Shown here: positions 42,384 to 51,291 of the stretch, in pieces | How positions within the stretch are numbered: position 1 is the stretch's first letter | Layout: the number at the start of each line of letters is the position of its first letter | DNA from: Kitasatospora purpeofusca | Lineage (GTDB): Bacteria; Actinomycetota; Actinomycetes; Streptomycetales; Streptomycetaceae | Direction of reading: 5' to 3' | DNA: 64,000 nt | NCBI RefSeq assembly: GCF_000718025.1 | Contig: NZ_JODS01000005.1 | Span: 1 to 64,000, forward strand | Translations under genes and position numbers: made by a program | Notes under the pieces: model-generated | Told to the model about the DNA's origin: nothing | Database searches by the model: none | Seen by the model: only the letters and a program-made list of their open reading frames with translations

Positions 42384-43604
42384 TCAGTCCTGCGAGCGCG
42401 GGGTGGCAGTGACACCGGGTCGGCCCTCCTCGACGCGGCGGAGGGCACCCTCCCGCCGCAGGCCCGGCGCGAGCAGCGCGGTGACGGCCAACGACGCGGC
42501 GGCGGTCCCCGCCATCGCGGTGGTGACCGAGGTCAGTTCGGCGAACGCCCCCGCCGCCGCCGCGCCGACCCCCTGCATCGCCAGCATGCCGGAACCGTGC
42601 AGGCCGAGCGCCTGCCCGCTCAGCTCGGGCGGCGTCAGCGCGACCAGCCGTTCCTGGAGCAGCAGCCCCGCCCCGTACCCGACGGTGGCCACCGCGACCA
42701 GCGCCGTCGCAGCCGGCAGGCCCGGCTCCAGCGCGAACCCCAGGTACGGCGCGGCCAGCAGGACGCACAGCGGCACGGCCAGCGGCTCCCGCCGGTGCGC
42801 CGGCAGCACCCGGCCGACGAGGACGTCCCCGACCAGCATGCCCAGCGCCCCGACCGCGAACAGCAGGCCCGCGGCGTCCGGCCGGTACGGCACGTAGAGC
42901 GCCTCCACACCCACGACCAGGCCGTTCGGCACCCACAGCGCGAGGTACACGCACCGGCGCGGAGCGGAGGACCACAGCCGCGCGTTGGCCCGCCACGTCG
43001 CGGCGACGGACGGCCGCCCGGCGGCCCGGGGCGGGCGCCGACGCAGCCCTGCGCGCGCCGCACCGGCGGACAGCAGGTGCAGGGCGGCGGCCGTGAGCAG
43101 CACGCCGGACGGCGTGAGGGCCGCCACCAGCGCGCCGCCGGTCGCGAAGCCGCCGATCTGGACCGGACCGGACGCCAGGCCCAGCGCGGAGCGGCCCAGC
43201 AGGTAGCCGTCCCGGCTGAGCAGTTCGTGCAGCAGCCCGTAGCGCACCCCGCCGCCCGCCGCGCCCGCCACCCCGAGGGCGAGCAGCACCGGGAACAGCG
43301 CCCAGGACGGCAGACCGGGTACCGCCTGGACGGCCGTGCCGAGGGCCAGCAGCACCCCGAGGCCGGTCAGCGCGGCGCGCGGCGGGAGCCGGTCGGCGGC
43401 CGACAGGACCGTTGTCGCGCCCAGCAGTTGGGCGAACGCCGGACCGAACATGGCCAGCGCCGCCAGCAACGGCGAGTCCGTCCGCCGGAACACCAGCACG
43501 CCGAGCGCGAGTCCGGCGACGGTCTGAGCCGCCGTCTGCGCGGCGGAGAACAGGAACAGCGCGGTGAACTCGCGCTCGCGGAACAACTCCCGGTAGGTGC
43601 GCAT
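42384..43604 (-). CDS. MFS transporter
   Basis: 406 residues with about 12 helices (ALFLFSAAQTAAQTVAGLAL first; LGLHGSGMLAMQGVGAAAAG late). The layout without a long central loop resembles the small MFS_1/EntS-type exporters of actinomycetes. Substrate unknown. The ATG giving MRTYRELF was chosen because the hydrophobic core begins directly after it and because the longer frame upstream is made of the 14-bp repeats. The repeats lie 45-145 bases before the start. Confidence 0.83.
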   Translation of the reverse strand: MRTYRELFREREFTALFLFSAAQTAAQTVAGLALGVLVFRRTDSPLLAALAMFGPAFAQLLGATTVLSAADRLPPRAALTGLGVLLALGTAVQAVPGLPSWALFPVLLALGVAGAAGGGVRYGLLHELLSRDGYLLGRSALGLASGPVQIGGFATGGALVAALTPSGVLLTAAALHLLSAGAARAGLRRRPPRAAGRPSVAATWRANARLWSSAPRRCVYLALWVPNGLVVGVEALYVPYRPDAAGLLFAVGALGMLVGDVLVGRVLPAHRREPLAVPLCVLLAAPYLGFALEPGLPAATALVAVATVGYGAGLLLQERLVALTPPELSGQALGLHGSGMLAMQGVGAAAAGAFAELTSVTTAMAGTAAASLAVTALLAPGLRREGALRRVEEGRPGVTATPRSQD

Positions 43605-43650
43605 GCCGCGGAGTCTTTCCGGCGGGGGCGGCGACGCGTCAGCTTTTCGC

Positions 43651-43748
43651 CGACGCGCGAAAGCCGACGTACGGAAGCCCACGCGCGAAGGCCCAGACGC
43701 GAAAGCCCACGCGCGAAAGCCCACGCGCGAAAGCCCACGCGCGAAAGC
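43651..43748. repeat. 14-bp tandem repeat, seven units, upstream of an MFS gene
   Basis: Seven consecutive 14-bp units (consensus CCACGCGCGAAAGC) fill 43651-43748. The last three are identical and the first ones diverged. Each holds CGCGCG, so single strands could fold. Position just upstream of the minus-strand MFS gene suggests leader or promoter, though slippage junk cannot be excluded. Confidence 0.93.
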
Positions 43749-43893
43749 CGGATTCCGGAGTACGGGGTGATGCGGACAGAACGGTGGGACGTCGATGCCG
43801 CTCCGTGGGCGGTGATCGAGCCGCTGCCGCCCGCGGATCGGCGAAGTCCGTGCAGGTGACGGTCGGACACACGGGTGGTGCGAGGATGCCGGA

Positions 43894-44367
43894 GTGGAAG
43901 GCCAGGACGAGCTTGCGATGCTGCTCGATTCACTCGCCGTCGGCCGGCGCGTCTGTGCCGGCTACGGTCCGGCAGCGAATGTGCCCATCGCCGATCGCGT
44001 GTTCGCGCTGGCCGAGCAGGCCCGTCACGACCGGCCGGTCGAGCACGGCACGGGACCGACCTCCGCGGCGGAGGTCGCCGCGGTGCTCGACCCGGTGAAC
44101 CGTTGGGAGGCGATCGAGATGATGGCCGACATGGCGGCCGTCGATCTCGTCTGCTCCGCCCGGCTCCAGGACAAGGACGGCGCGCACCGGGCCGCCGTCC
44201 GTGTGGCGGAGATCCTCGGCGAAGAGGCCGACCGGGTCACCAACTGGGAGGGCTTCTGGGCCTCCGGCGGCCAGTGGAGTCCCGTGCCTCGCCACGGCAT
44301 CGACGTCGTCGTCGCCGGCGCGAACGACGAGTTCTTCGCGGTGCTGCTGGCGTTCGGCAACGATTGA
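43894..44367 (+). CDS. Hypothetical protein
   Basis: 157 residues, acidic and largely helical, no signal peptide or membrane segment. Recurrent features: an ADRVFALAEQARHDRP helix, NRWEAIEMMADMAAVDL and a Trp-rich stretch NWEGFWASGGQW. It ends in strands VVVAGANDEFFAVLL. I do not recognise the family. GTG start with GAGGATG a suitable distance upstream. It lies ~100 bases before the DUF5937-like regulator on the same strand. Confidence 0.65.
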   Translation: MEGQDELAMLLDSLAVGRRVCAGYGPAANVPIADRVFALAEQARHDRPVEHGTGPTSAAEVAAVLDPVNRWEAIEMMADMAAVDLVCSARLQDKDGAHRAAVRVAEILGEEADRVTNWEGFWASGGQWSPVPRHGIDVVVAGANDEFFAVLLAFGND

Positions 44368-44471
44368 GGCTCCACGGAGGTCGCCGGGATCTCCCGACGG
44401 GTCCGCAGGCGGCGGGACCGGTCCCGGTGAACGAACGCCGAGGCACAGCGGACGATCGGGAGGCGACGGGC

Positions 44472-45569
44472 ATGGGCTGGTGGCGGGTGGACGCGGACAC
44501 TCTCGCGGGGAGCCGGTTCGTGGTGTCCCCGCTGGCCGAGACGGTCGCCGCGCTGAAGACCCTGCACGGGGGCGCGGGCGCCCACCCCGGCGAGCGGCGG
44601 TGGCTGGCGGCCGCGCTCCCCCGGTACCGGGAGCGGCTGGCCGCCGACCCGGTCGCCGCCGCGCTGGTCCGGACTGCGCTGGGTCCGCGCTGGAACGCGA
44701 CCTTCCTCACGCCGACACCGGGGGCGGCGGCACCGATGCCGGACGGGGCGGCGCTGTTCGCCCGGGAACTGGCGGACGTCCGGGCGACGCCCCCGGATGT
44801 CGTCCGGGCCGACCTGGCCGAGACCCTGGGCGCCGCCGACGAATCGGCCCTGCCGTCGCCGCTGCTGGGGCACGAGGACCTCGCCGGGCGCGCGGCCGAG
44901 CTGCTGTCCTGGGTGTGGACGGAGACCGTCGAACCGGACTGGGCGCGCCGGCGGCGGATCATCGAGGCCGACATCCTGGCGCGCACCGCCCGCCTCGGCA
45001 CCGGCGGCTGGGCGGAGGCGCTGGGCGACCTGCGGCCGGGGATGCGCTGGCTCGGCGGCGACGGCCTGCGGACCGGCGCCGGACCCGCCGCCGAATCGCA
45101 CGAACTCACCGCCGCGGAGCTGCTGTTCGTGCCGGTCACGCCGGGTCGGAGCTGGCTCTGCTGGGACATGCCGGCGGTGGACGGGCGGCGTGTGCGGCCC
45201 GGGCGCCGGTACGCGGTGGTGTACCCGTGCTCGGGCGTGCTGGTGGACGAGGACCGCCGTCCGGTGCCGGAGGCGCTGGCCGCGTTGCTGGGGCGGGGCC
45301 GGGCCGAGCTGCTCGCCCTCCTGGACCCGCCGAAGACCACCAGTCAGCTGGTCGCCCTGACCGGCCTCCCGCTCGGGTCCGTCGGCCGCCATCTGCGCAT
45401 CCTGCGCGAGGCCGGGCTCGCGCTGCGCCGCCGGGCGGGCCGCTCGGTGCTGTACCACCGCACGGCGGCTGGCCAGGTGCTGCTGGACGCGGCGCCGCCC
45501 GGGGCTCAGGCTCCCGGCTCGGCCGGTTCAGCCGGTTCGGTCGGTTCAGTAGGTTCAGCCCATTCCTGA
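44472..45569 (+). CDS. DUF5937/ArsR-type winged-helix regulator
   Basis: 365 residues. The N-terminal ~270 residues resemble the DUF5937 effector-like region that begins with SRFVVSPLAETVAALKTLH. A C-terminal ArsR-like winged helix follows: KTTSQLVALTGLPLGSVGRHLRILREAGLALRRR (given here in two parts of one helix-turn-helix) and RSVLYHRT as the wing. Probably a repressor of unknown targets. GGGAGG lies before the ATG. The last ~18 codons are a Gly/Ser/Val repeat read from a 9-bp tandem array that also encodes, on the other strand, the end of the convergent membrane-protein gene. Confidence 0.82.
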   Translation: MGWWRVDADTLAGSRFVVSPLAETVAALKTLHGGAGAHPGERRWLAAALPRYRERLAADPVAAALVRTALGPRWNATFLTPTPGAAAPMPDGAALFARELADVRATPPDVVRADLAETLGAADESALPSPLLGHEDLAGRAAELLSWVWTETVEPDWARRRRIIEADILARTARLGTGGWAEALGDLRPGMRWLGGDGLRTGAGPAAESHELTAAELLFVPVTPGRSWLCWDMPAVDGRRVRPGRRYAVVYPCSGVLVDEDRRPVPEALAALLGRGRAELLALLDPPKTTSQLVALTGLPLGSVGRHLRILREAGLALRRRAGRSVLYHRTAAGQVLLDAAPPGAQAPGSAGSAGSVGSVGSAHS

Positions 45570-47167
45570 GGGTCGTCCGACCGCGTTTCAGCCGCAGCGG
45601 TCGGCGCGACCGGGGGCGGGGTGAGGGCACCGACGACGGCTCCGACCACCGTGGCGGCCAGGGCACAGAGGAACGCCTGGTCGGAGGCCTGCGACCAGGC
45701 CGACAGCCCGTGCGCCGCCCACCGCAGGTAGGGCAGCAGTGCCAACACCGCGACGACCGCCCCACCCACCGTCAGGGGGAGCAGCCGGCTTCCCGCCCGG
45801 TCGGGGCCGTGCCGGAGGGCCCAGAGTATCGGGAGCAGCGGCACCGTCACCACGCCCGCCACCAGCACCCCGGGTATCCGCCACAGCAGTTCTCCGCCGC
45901 AGAGCCAGGCCGCCTGCCACACCCAGTACAGGCAGAGCCCCTGACGGAGCAACAGGAACCACAGCTCCCAGGGCCGCCCGGCCGGGACGGTGGTGCGCAG
46001 CAGCCACACCGCCGCGACCGCCAGTACGCCGGCGAACCCGGCGGCCACCGCCACCGGTAGCCCGAGGGGCCAGTGCCGGGGCGGCTCGGAGACGGGCAGG
46101 TCCACGAGAACGGGGTAGTCCTGAAGCTTCCACACCCCGTCCGGTGTACCGCGCACCAGCCCGAAGTTCGGGTAGTTCACGATCACCGCCCAGCCCTCGG
46201 GCGCGGTGACCACGAGCACCTGGGCGGGGTAGGCGGCGGGTCGGGCGGACGGGGCCTGCGTATCGGCGCCCGGTGATTCGCCCGGTACCGCAGCCGGCGG
46301 TGATTCGCCCGGTGTCGCAACCGGTGCAGCCGAGAACATCCGGCGCCGGCTCGCACCGGGGTCGAAGGCGGTGTACCAGCTCCGTCCGCCGTCCTCACTG
46401 GCCTCGATCGGGGAGGCGTCGTCGCGGACCCGGAAGCAGAGCAGGCGCACCGGTGCCGTGCACCGACCGTCCCCGACGAAGCCGTGGGCCTGCGTGGCGC
46501 CGGCATCGGAGCCCTGCGGCACCGGGGTCCAGCTCGCACCGCCGTCCCGCGTCGTCCACCAGCTCTCGTAGGTTTGGAGCATCGTCCGGGATCCCTTGCT
46601 CCACAACGACTCGTCCCGGCCGTCGGAGGGCTCCATTCGCGACGTGGCCACCATCGCGAGGACAGCCAACGGCACCCCCAGCGCAGCCGCCGCCGGCCGC
46701 CACGACCGTCCTGCGGCACGCGACCTCCCGACGGCCTGCGAGCGCTTCCACAGCCACCAGGAGACCCCCAGCGCCGGGAGCGCCACCAGGTCGCTCCGGT
46801 CGCCCTGGATCCGGCTCGGCACCCCGCTCCACGACCACACCGCCGAAGCGACCTCGCCGCCCCACGGCCCGGACTTCGCGAAGGCGAACATCGCGCCCGT
46901 CGCCGCCAGCCCCGCGATCGCGGGCCGGTCCCCGTGCAACCGCAGGCCCGGTACCAGCGACAGCACCGGGGTCAGCACCAGTGCCAGGACCACCGGTGAC
47001 ACCAGCATCCACGCCAGGTCGCTGACCTTGCCGGTCAGCGCGCCCGGCCACAGCCGTTTCCCCACGTGGTCGTTGAACAGCAGTACCGCCACCGCGGCCA
47101 GCGTCCCCGGATGTCCCGCCCAGCGGACGATCGCCCGCACGGCTCCCCGCTCCCCCGCCCCTCGCAT
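45506..47167 (-). CDS. Multi-pass membrane protein with external BNR/Asp-box motifs
   Basis: 553 residues: about four or five helices in the first ~185 residues, a ~190-residue external region, then about four helices. The external part has two Asp-box (BNR) motifs, TRDGGASWTPV and SEDGGRSWYTA, the repeats of sialidase- and Ycf48-type beta-propellers, with a Pro/Ala/Ser-rich insert after them. With only two visible blades this is not a full propeller. Function unknown. GGGAGG lies upstream of the ATG. The final codons (EPTEPTEPAEPAEP) overlap the convergent regulator gene by 64 bp. Confidence 0.72.
   Translation of the reverse strand: MRGAGERGAVRAIVRWAGHPGTLAAVAVLLFNDHVGKRLWPGALTGKVSDLAWMLVSPVVLALVLTPVLSLVPGLRLHGDRPAIAGLAATGAMFAFAKSGPWGGEVASAVWSWSGVPSRIQGDRSDLVALPALGVSWWLWKRSQAVGRSRAAGRSWRPAAAALGVPLAVLAMVATSRMEPSDGRDESLWSKGSRTMLQTYESWWTTRDGGASWTPVPQGSDAGATQAHGFVGDGRCTAPVRLLCFRVRDDASPIEASEDGGRSWYTAFDPGASRRRMFSAAPVATPGESPPAAVPGESPGADTQAPSARPAAYPAQVLVVTAPEGWAVIVNYPNFGLVRGTPDGVWKLQDYPVLVDLPVSEPPRHWPLGLPVAVAAGFAGVLAVAAVWLLRTTVPAGRPWELWFLLLRQGLCLYWVWQAAWLCGGELLWRIPGVLVAGVVTVPLLPILWALRHGPDRAGSRLLPLTVGGAVVAVLALLPYLRWAAHGLSAWSQASDQAFLCALAATVVGAVVGALTPPPVAPTAAAETRSDDPQEWAEPTEPTEPAEPAEPGA
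45516..45560. repeat. 9-bp tandem repeat shared by two convergent genes
   Basis: Five 9-bp units (GGTTCAGCC and variants) lie wholly within the 64-bp overlap of two convergent genes. They encode Gly-Ser-Val/Ala repeats for one protein and Thr/Ala-Glu-Pro repeats for the other. Confidence 0.9.
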
Positions 47168-47260
47168 GCCCCGCAGCCTCCCCCGGCAGGCACCCGCGTA
47201 CGCCAGGGGCGGGTAACGGTTCGCGCTCGACGGGCGCCGCCGGCGGGCGGGCGGACCGCG

Positions 47261-47839
47261 TCAGAGCACGGCGAGCCGGTCCACCAGCAGCTCCACCCTG
47301 GGCCCGGTGTGCTCCGGCGGCAGCCGCCCCGCGCGGGTCAGGGTGGCCAGCCCGTGCAGGGCGGCCCAGAACGTCTCGGTGAACAGTGCCGGGTGGACCC
47401 CCTCCCCGGCCACCTCGGCGAGGCTCTCCAGCAGGGCGGCGAAGGCGTCCTTCAGCGGCGCGGGGGTGTCCTCGCGGGCGAAGGCCAGGCCGCCGTCGAG
47501 CTGGAACATGGCGTCGTAGACCGCCGGGTTGTGTTCCGCGAAGTCGAGGTAGGCGCGGGCCAGGGCGACGACCCGGGCGCGGGGGCCGTCCGCGGCCGCG
47601 GTGGCGGCCCGCAGCACCGCGGCCATCTCGGCGGCGCCCTCCAGGGCGACGGCGCCGATGATCTCGCGCTTGCCGCGGAAGTGGCTGTAGAGGACGGGCT
47701 GGCTGTACTCGATGCGCTCGGCGAGCCGGCGGGTGGTGACCGCTTCCCAGCCCTGCTGCTCGGCGAGTTCGCGGGCCGTGGCCACGATGAGGCGGGCGCG
47801 GTCCGCCCGTTCGCGCTGCTTGCGTTCCTGTAGGGACAT
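47261..47839 (-). CDS. TetR-family repressor
   Basis: 192 residues. N-terminal helix-turn-helix TTRRLAERIEYSQPVLYSHF (~37-56), then the helical ligand-binding domain of the TetR_C-type with PAVYDAMFQL. It is divergent from a DUF1772 membrane gene; two full palindromes and one half-site lie between them, so it most likely represses both. The ATG has TAGGGA upstream on the minus strand side, and the operator nearest its start would block its own promoter. Confidence 0.9.
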   Translation of the reverse strand: MSLQERKQRERADRARLIVATARELAEQQGWEAVTTRRLAERIEYSQPVLYSHFRGKREIIGAVALEGAAEMAAVLRAATAAADGPRARVVALARAYLDFAEHNPAVYDAMFQLDGGLAFAREDTPAPLKDAFAALLESLAEVAGEGVHPALFTETFWAALHGLATLTRAGRLPPEHTGPRVELLVDRLAVL

Positions 47840-47847
47840 GACCAGAT

Positions 47848-47913
47848 TCTAGCACCGCTAGACAATCGAGCGGCAGTAGGTCTAGCGTTGCATCAACAGC
47901 TAGCAGCGCTAGA
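47848..47913. promoter_or_regulatory. TetR operators: two palindromes and a half-site
   Basis: TCTAGC-ACC-GCTAGA (47848-47862) is a perfect 15-bp hyphenated palindrome; GCTAGC-AGC-GCTAGA (47899-47913) matches it except one outer base; TCTAGCG at 47881 is a lone half-site. Centres of the two full sites are 51 bp apart. They fill the gap between the divergent tetR and DUF1772 genes. Confidence 0.8.
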
Positions 47914-47930
47914 TCCCAGGAGGGGTCATC

Positions 47931-48377
47931 ATGCTCAACGCACTTGAGGTCTTCACCACCGTGGTCGTCGGAGTGATGGTGGGCGTGGAGTTCTGCGTCG
48001 CCTTCGTCGTCAACCGGATCCTCGGCGCACTGCCCGAGGACGCCGGTCAGCTCGGCCGCGCCCACGGCGGCCGGATGCTCGGCGCCCTGATGCCGGTCTG
48101 GTACATCACCTCGGTCGCGCTGAGCGCGGTCTGGGCCGTCGCCGGTCGGCACAACCCCGGCGCGGGCCTGGTCGTCGTCGCCGCCGGCCTGCTGATCCTG
48201 AGTGTGCTGATGTCGGTCCTGCTGCTCGTCCCGATCAACAACCGGAGCAAGACGTGGACGCCCGAGAACCGGCCCGCGGACTGGAAGGAGCAGCAGAACC
48301 GCTGGGACCGCTACCACTACGCCCGGGTCGCCGTCATCGTCGCCGCCTTCGCCCTGCTGGCCTCGGCCCTCGCCTGA
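47931..48377 (+). CDS. DUF1772 (anthrone-oxygenase-like) membrane protein
   Basis: 148 residues with four hydrophobic helices and the family's NNRSKTWTPENRPADWKEQQNRWDRYHYAR block before the last helix (quoted in part: RPADWKEQQNRWDRYH). DUF1772 proteins are related to anthrone oxygenases of polyketide pathways, but most are uncharacterised. AGGAGGGG precedes the ATG. It is controlled, by inference, by the divergent TetR protein. Two further DUF1772 genes lie 10-13 kb away. Confidence 0.85.
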   Translation: MLNALEVFTTVVVGVMVGVEFCVAFVVNRILGALPEDAGQLGRAHGGRMLGALMPVWYITSVALSAVWAVAGRHNPGAGLVVVAAGLLILSVLMSVLLLVPINNRSKTWTPENRPADWKEQQNRWDRYHYARVAVIVAAFALLASALA

Positions 48378-48434
48378 GGCTGCGGGCGACGGCAGCGCCA
48401 ACGGCGCAGGCGCAGGCAGCAGCGCAGGACCCTC

Positions 48435-48926
48435 CTACGCCTCCTCGGCGGCGCGGCGGGCCGCCTTGACCCGGGCGGCCAGCTCGTCGGCGGGGAGGCG
48501 GCGCAGGGTGGTGCCGTGGCGGGCGGCCAGCTCGTCGGCCGGCTCCGGGGAGGACTCGACGACGTCCAGCACCAGCAGGCAGTGGCCGTCCTCCACCTCC
48601 TCGCTCAGGACGATCAGGCCGGCACCGCCCGCTTCGTCGCGCCAGGTCTCGGCCGCGTTGCCGAGCGCGGTTCCCGCCACCCAGCCCAGAAGGACACCGA
48701 TCGGGCCGCCGAGCAGCCCGGCGAGTCCGCCCGCCACCCCGGCGCCGACCGTCGTCGCGCCCGCACCGCGGACCTGGCTGGCCGGGAAGTCCAGGGTGCC
48801 GTCCGCCTCGCGCTCGACGATCGCGGACTGGCGCAGACCGGGCAGGTGCGCGGCCTCGTCGAAGGCGGCACGGCAGGCGGCACCGTCGGTGAAGTCGAGC
48901 AGCAGGACGTGGTGGTTCTCGCTCAT
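48435..48926 (-). CDS. DUF1269-like protein with glycine-zipper segment
   Basis: 163 residues. An N-terminal alpha/beta part (HHVLLLDFTDGAACRAAFDE, AIVEREADGTLDF) is followed by a Gly/Ala-rich hydrophobic segment (GAGVAGGLAGLLGGPIGVLL, ~60-85) and a C-terminal strand-helix part. This is the DUF1269 layout, small proteins thought to associate with membranes. Function unknown. GAGGAG lies about 12 bases before the ATG, a little far. It follows the kinase gene's end on the same strand. Confidence 0.75.
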   Translation of the reverse strand: MSENHHVLLLDFTDGAACRAAFDEAAHLPGLRQSAIVEREADGTLDFPASQVRGAGATTVGAGVAGGLAGLLGGPIGVLLGWVAGTALGNAAETWRDEAGGAGLIVLSEEVEDGHCLLVLDVVESSPEPADELAARHGTTLRRLPADELAARVKAARRAAEEA

Positions 48927-49158
48927 GGTCGCGACGGCTCCTCGCTCGGGGGTGGGGCGCCGGGGGCGGCCGGAGGCACTCGCCGGGGGTGACCAGCGGG
49001 AACGACCGCCGGGGACACCCGTCGAGGAAACCAGCCGGGACGCCCCGGGACCAGTCCAGCATGGTCCGGGGCGGGGCCGCCCGCCACCGTCCGTGGACCC
49101 ACCGGGCCCGATCCGGCCCACCGTGGGCCGTGGGGGCGCCGGGGGTCGGTCGACGGGG

Positions 49159-51018
49159 TCAGTCGGCGGGGAGGGTGCGGCGCACGGTCCCCTTGCTGTC
49201 CGCCAGCAGGTAGCCGCCGTTGTGGTACTCGTCGGACAGATAGACCCGGATGGCCGCATAGCCGTCGGACCACCAGTCGATCAGCAGGTAACGGCTGGTC
49301 GGGTTCTTGACGTTGAGAGTCTCGTCGGCCTTCTTCAGCAGGGCCGGGACGACGTCCCAGTCGTACTGCGCCAGGTCGACCGGCTTGTCCTTGCCCATTG
49401 ACCCGCCGACGCGCTTGGCGACATTGCCGTTGCGGTAGTCGTACCAGTCGTAGCCGCGGCCGTCGGCCGTGGGGACCTGGGCGCTCGCGTACTCCGGGTA
49501 GACCGCGAGCTGCTTGACCTTGGTGCTGCCGCTCTGTGCGGTGATCGCGGCGACGACGGTGCGGACGCCGTCCGGGGTGAGCAGGTCCTTGGCGGGCGCG
49601 GTGGTCTTCGGTGCGCTCGGCGAGGGCTTCGCCGTGGGGGCGGCGGAGGCGGTCGTGTCCGGGCCGGTGGGCGCGGCGGTTCCGGTCGAGGCCGGGGGGC
49701 CGCCCGGGTCGGCGGGCGCGTTCGTCCCCTTGGGGGCGGAGCCCGCTCCGGTGTTGCCGCCGGTGCTGCTCGAACCGTCCGGCCGGAGGTTCCAGACCAG
49801 CACACTCGTGAGGGCCACGCCCGCGACGGCGAGGGTGACGGTGGCGCCGGTGCGGCGGCGGCGGGCGGGCGGCGGGGGCACGGTGGGTCCGGTGGCGCCC
49901 AGGTACTGGGTCCCGGTGCTGCCGAAGTGCCCTCCGTCGGTGGCGGGTTCGCTCGCGTAGGCGGGGTTCGGGGTGGGGTAACCGGTCTGCGGGGTGCCGA
50001 AAGCGGGGTTCGGGGTGCCGTAGGCAGGGTCGGGCGTCCCGTAGGAAGGATTCGGCGCACCGAAAGCGGGGTTCGGCGTACCGAAGGCCGCCGTGGGATC
50101 CGGGCCGACCGGCGGGCGGGCCGAGTCCAGGAAGGTGGGCTGCCAGGACGGCTGCCCCGCCCCGCCGGGGCCGGCGCCCGCCTCGGCGGCGGCGAGGGCC
50201 TGGTCGAGCTGCGCGGCGTCGGGCCGCACCGCCGGGTTTCGGGCCAGCACGGCGGCCAGCACCGGCCCCAGCGCACCGGAACGGGTCGGCGGCGGCAGCG
50301 GCTCGTCCAGGACGGCCGCGAGGGTGGCCAGTGTGGTGCCGCGGCGCAGCGGGTGGTGGCCCTCGACGGCGACGTACAGCAGCATGCCGAGCGACCACAG
50401 GTCGGAGGACGGGTTGCCCTCCTCGCCGCGTATCCGCTCCGGGGCGATGTACTCGGGCGAGCCGATCAGCGCGCCGGTGGCGGTGAGTGCGGTGTTGGCG
50501 TCCTGCATCGCGGCGATGCCGAAGTCCGTGAGGACGGGCGTGCCGTCGGCGCGCAGCAGCACGTTGCCGGGCTTGACGTCGCGGTGCTGGATGCCGGCCG
50601 CGTGGGCGGCGCGCAGCGCGGAGAGCACCCCTCGGCCGATCCGGGCGGCCTCCGGGACGGTGAGCGGGCCGCGGGCGATCCGGTCGGCGAGGCTGCCGCC
50701 GCTCACCAACTCCATGACCAGCCAGGGGTGGGGGTGGTCGGGGGTGTCGACGATGTGGTGGATCACCGCGACGTGCGGGTGCTGGAGGCGGGCGAGCGCG
50801 CGGGCCTCGCGCAGGACCCGCTCGCGCAGCTCGTGGGCGGCCTCGGGGTTGGCCGCGGCCATCGCCGGGTCCGGCGGGCGGACCTCCTTGAGTGCGACCT
50901 CGCGGTGCAGCATGGTGTCCCGGGCGCGCCAGACCAGGCCCATGCCGCCGCCACCGAGGCGTTCCAGCAGTTCGAAGCGGTTGTCGATGAGCCGTGTCTC
51001 CGGCCCCCCAGTGTTCAT
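49159..51018 (-). CDS. Membrane Ser/Thr protein kinase (PknB-like)
   Basis: 619 residues. Kinase domain 12-~275: LGGGGMGLVW P-loop, VALKEV lysine, HRDVKPGN catalytic loop, DFGIA, and GSPEYIAPER. Then a ~130-residue juxtamembrane linker made of near-repeats of the type AFGTPNPAYGTP, one transmembrane helix (TVTLAVAGVALTSVLVW, ~400), a Thr/Pro/Ala linker and an external ~130-residue alpha/beta domain (DGRGYDWYDYRNGNVAK) with no PASTA repeats. It should sense something outside the cell and phosphorylate cytoplasmic proteins. The ATG giving MNTGG was chosen; another ATG lies three codons upstream. Confidence 0.9.
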   Translation of the reverse strand: MNTGGPETRLIDNRFELLERLGGGGMGLVWRARDTMLHREVALKEVRPPDPAMAAANPEAAHELRERVLREARALARLQHPHVAVIHHIVDTPDHPHPWLVMELVSGGSLADRIARGPLTVPEAARIGRGVLSALRAAHAAGIQHRDVKPGNVLLRADGTPVLTDFGIAAMQDANTALTATGALIGSPEYIAPERIRGEEGNPSSDLWSLGMLLYVAVEGHHPLRRGTTLATLAAVLDEPLPPPTRSGALGPVLAAVLARNPAVRPDAAQLDQALAAAEAGAGPGGAGQPSWQPTFLDSARPPVGPDPTAAFGTPNPAFGAPNPSYGTPDPAYGTPNPAFGTPQTGYPTPNPAYASEPATDGGHFGSTGTQYLGATGPTVPPPPARRRRTGATVTLAVAGVALTSVLVWNLRPDGSSSTGGNTGAGSAPKGTNAPADPGGPPASTGTAAPTGPDTTASAAPTAKPSPSAPKTTAPAKDLLTPDGVRTVVAAITAQSGSTKVKQLAVYPEYASAQVPTADGRGYDWYDYRNGNVAKRVGGSMGKDKPVDLAQYDWDVVPALLKKADETLNVKNPTSRYLLIDWWSDGYAAIRVYLSDEYHNGGYLLADSKGTVRRTLPAD

Positions 51019-51291
51019 GGCCGCCATCGTAGGGGCCGCCGACCACAGCGGGCCGACCGGCCGGGGCGGCCGAACGGTCCGTGGACGCCCGGTCCTTGCC
51101 CACTCCGGGCCCGGGCCGGGAGCGCGGTGGTGAACACGGAGGTGAACACGGCCGGCCAGGAGGACGGGGGCTGGGCCCGGAGGGCACGGGCGCGGTGGTG
51201 ATTGCACCCGCCCGAGCGAGCCGGAGCAGCCTTCCGGGTGGCCGTGGGCGCGCACGGTCGGCTGCCGCCGGATCGGCTCGTTGTGCCCGGT

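Noticed and set aside
43651..43748. Seven-unit 14-bp repeat considered as a CRISPR array
   Set aside because: Units are contiguous with no spacers and far too short; no cas genes are present.
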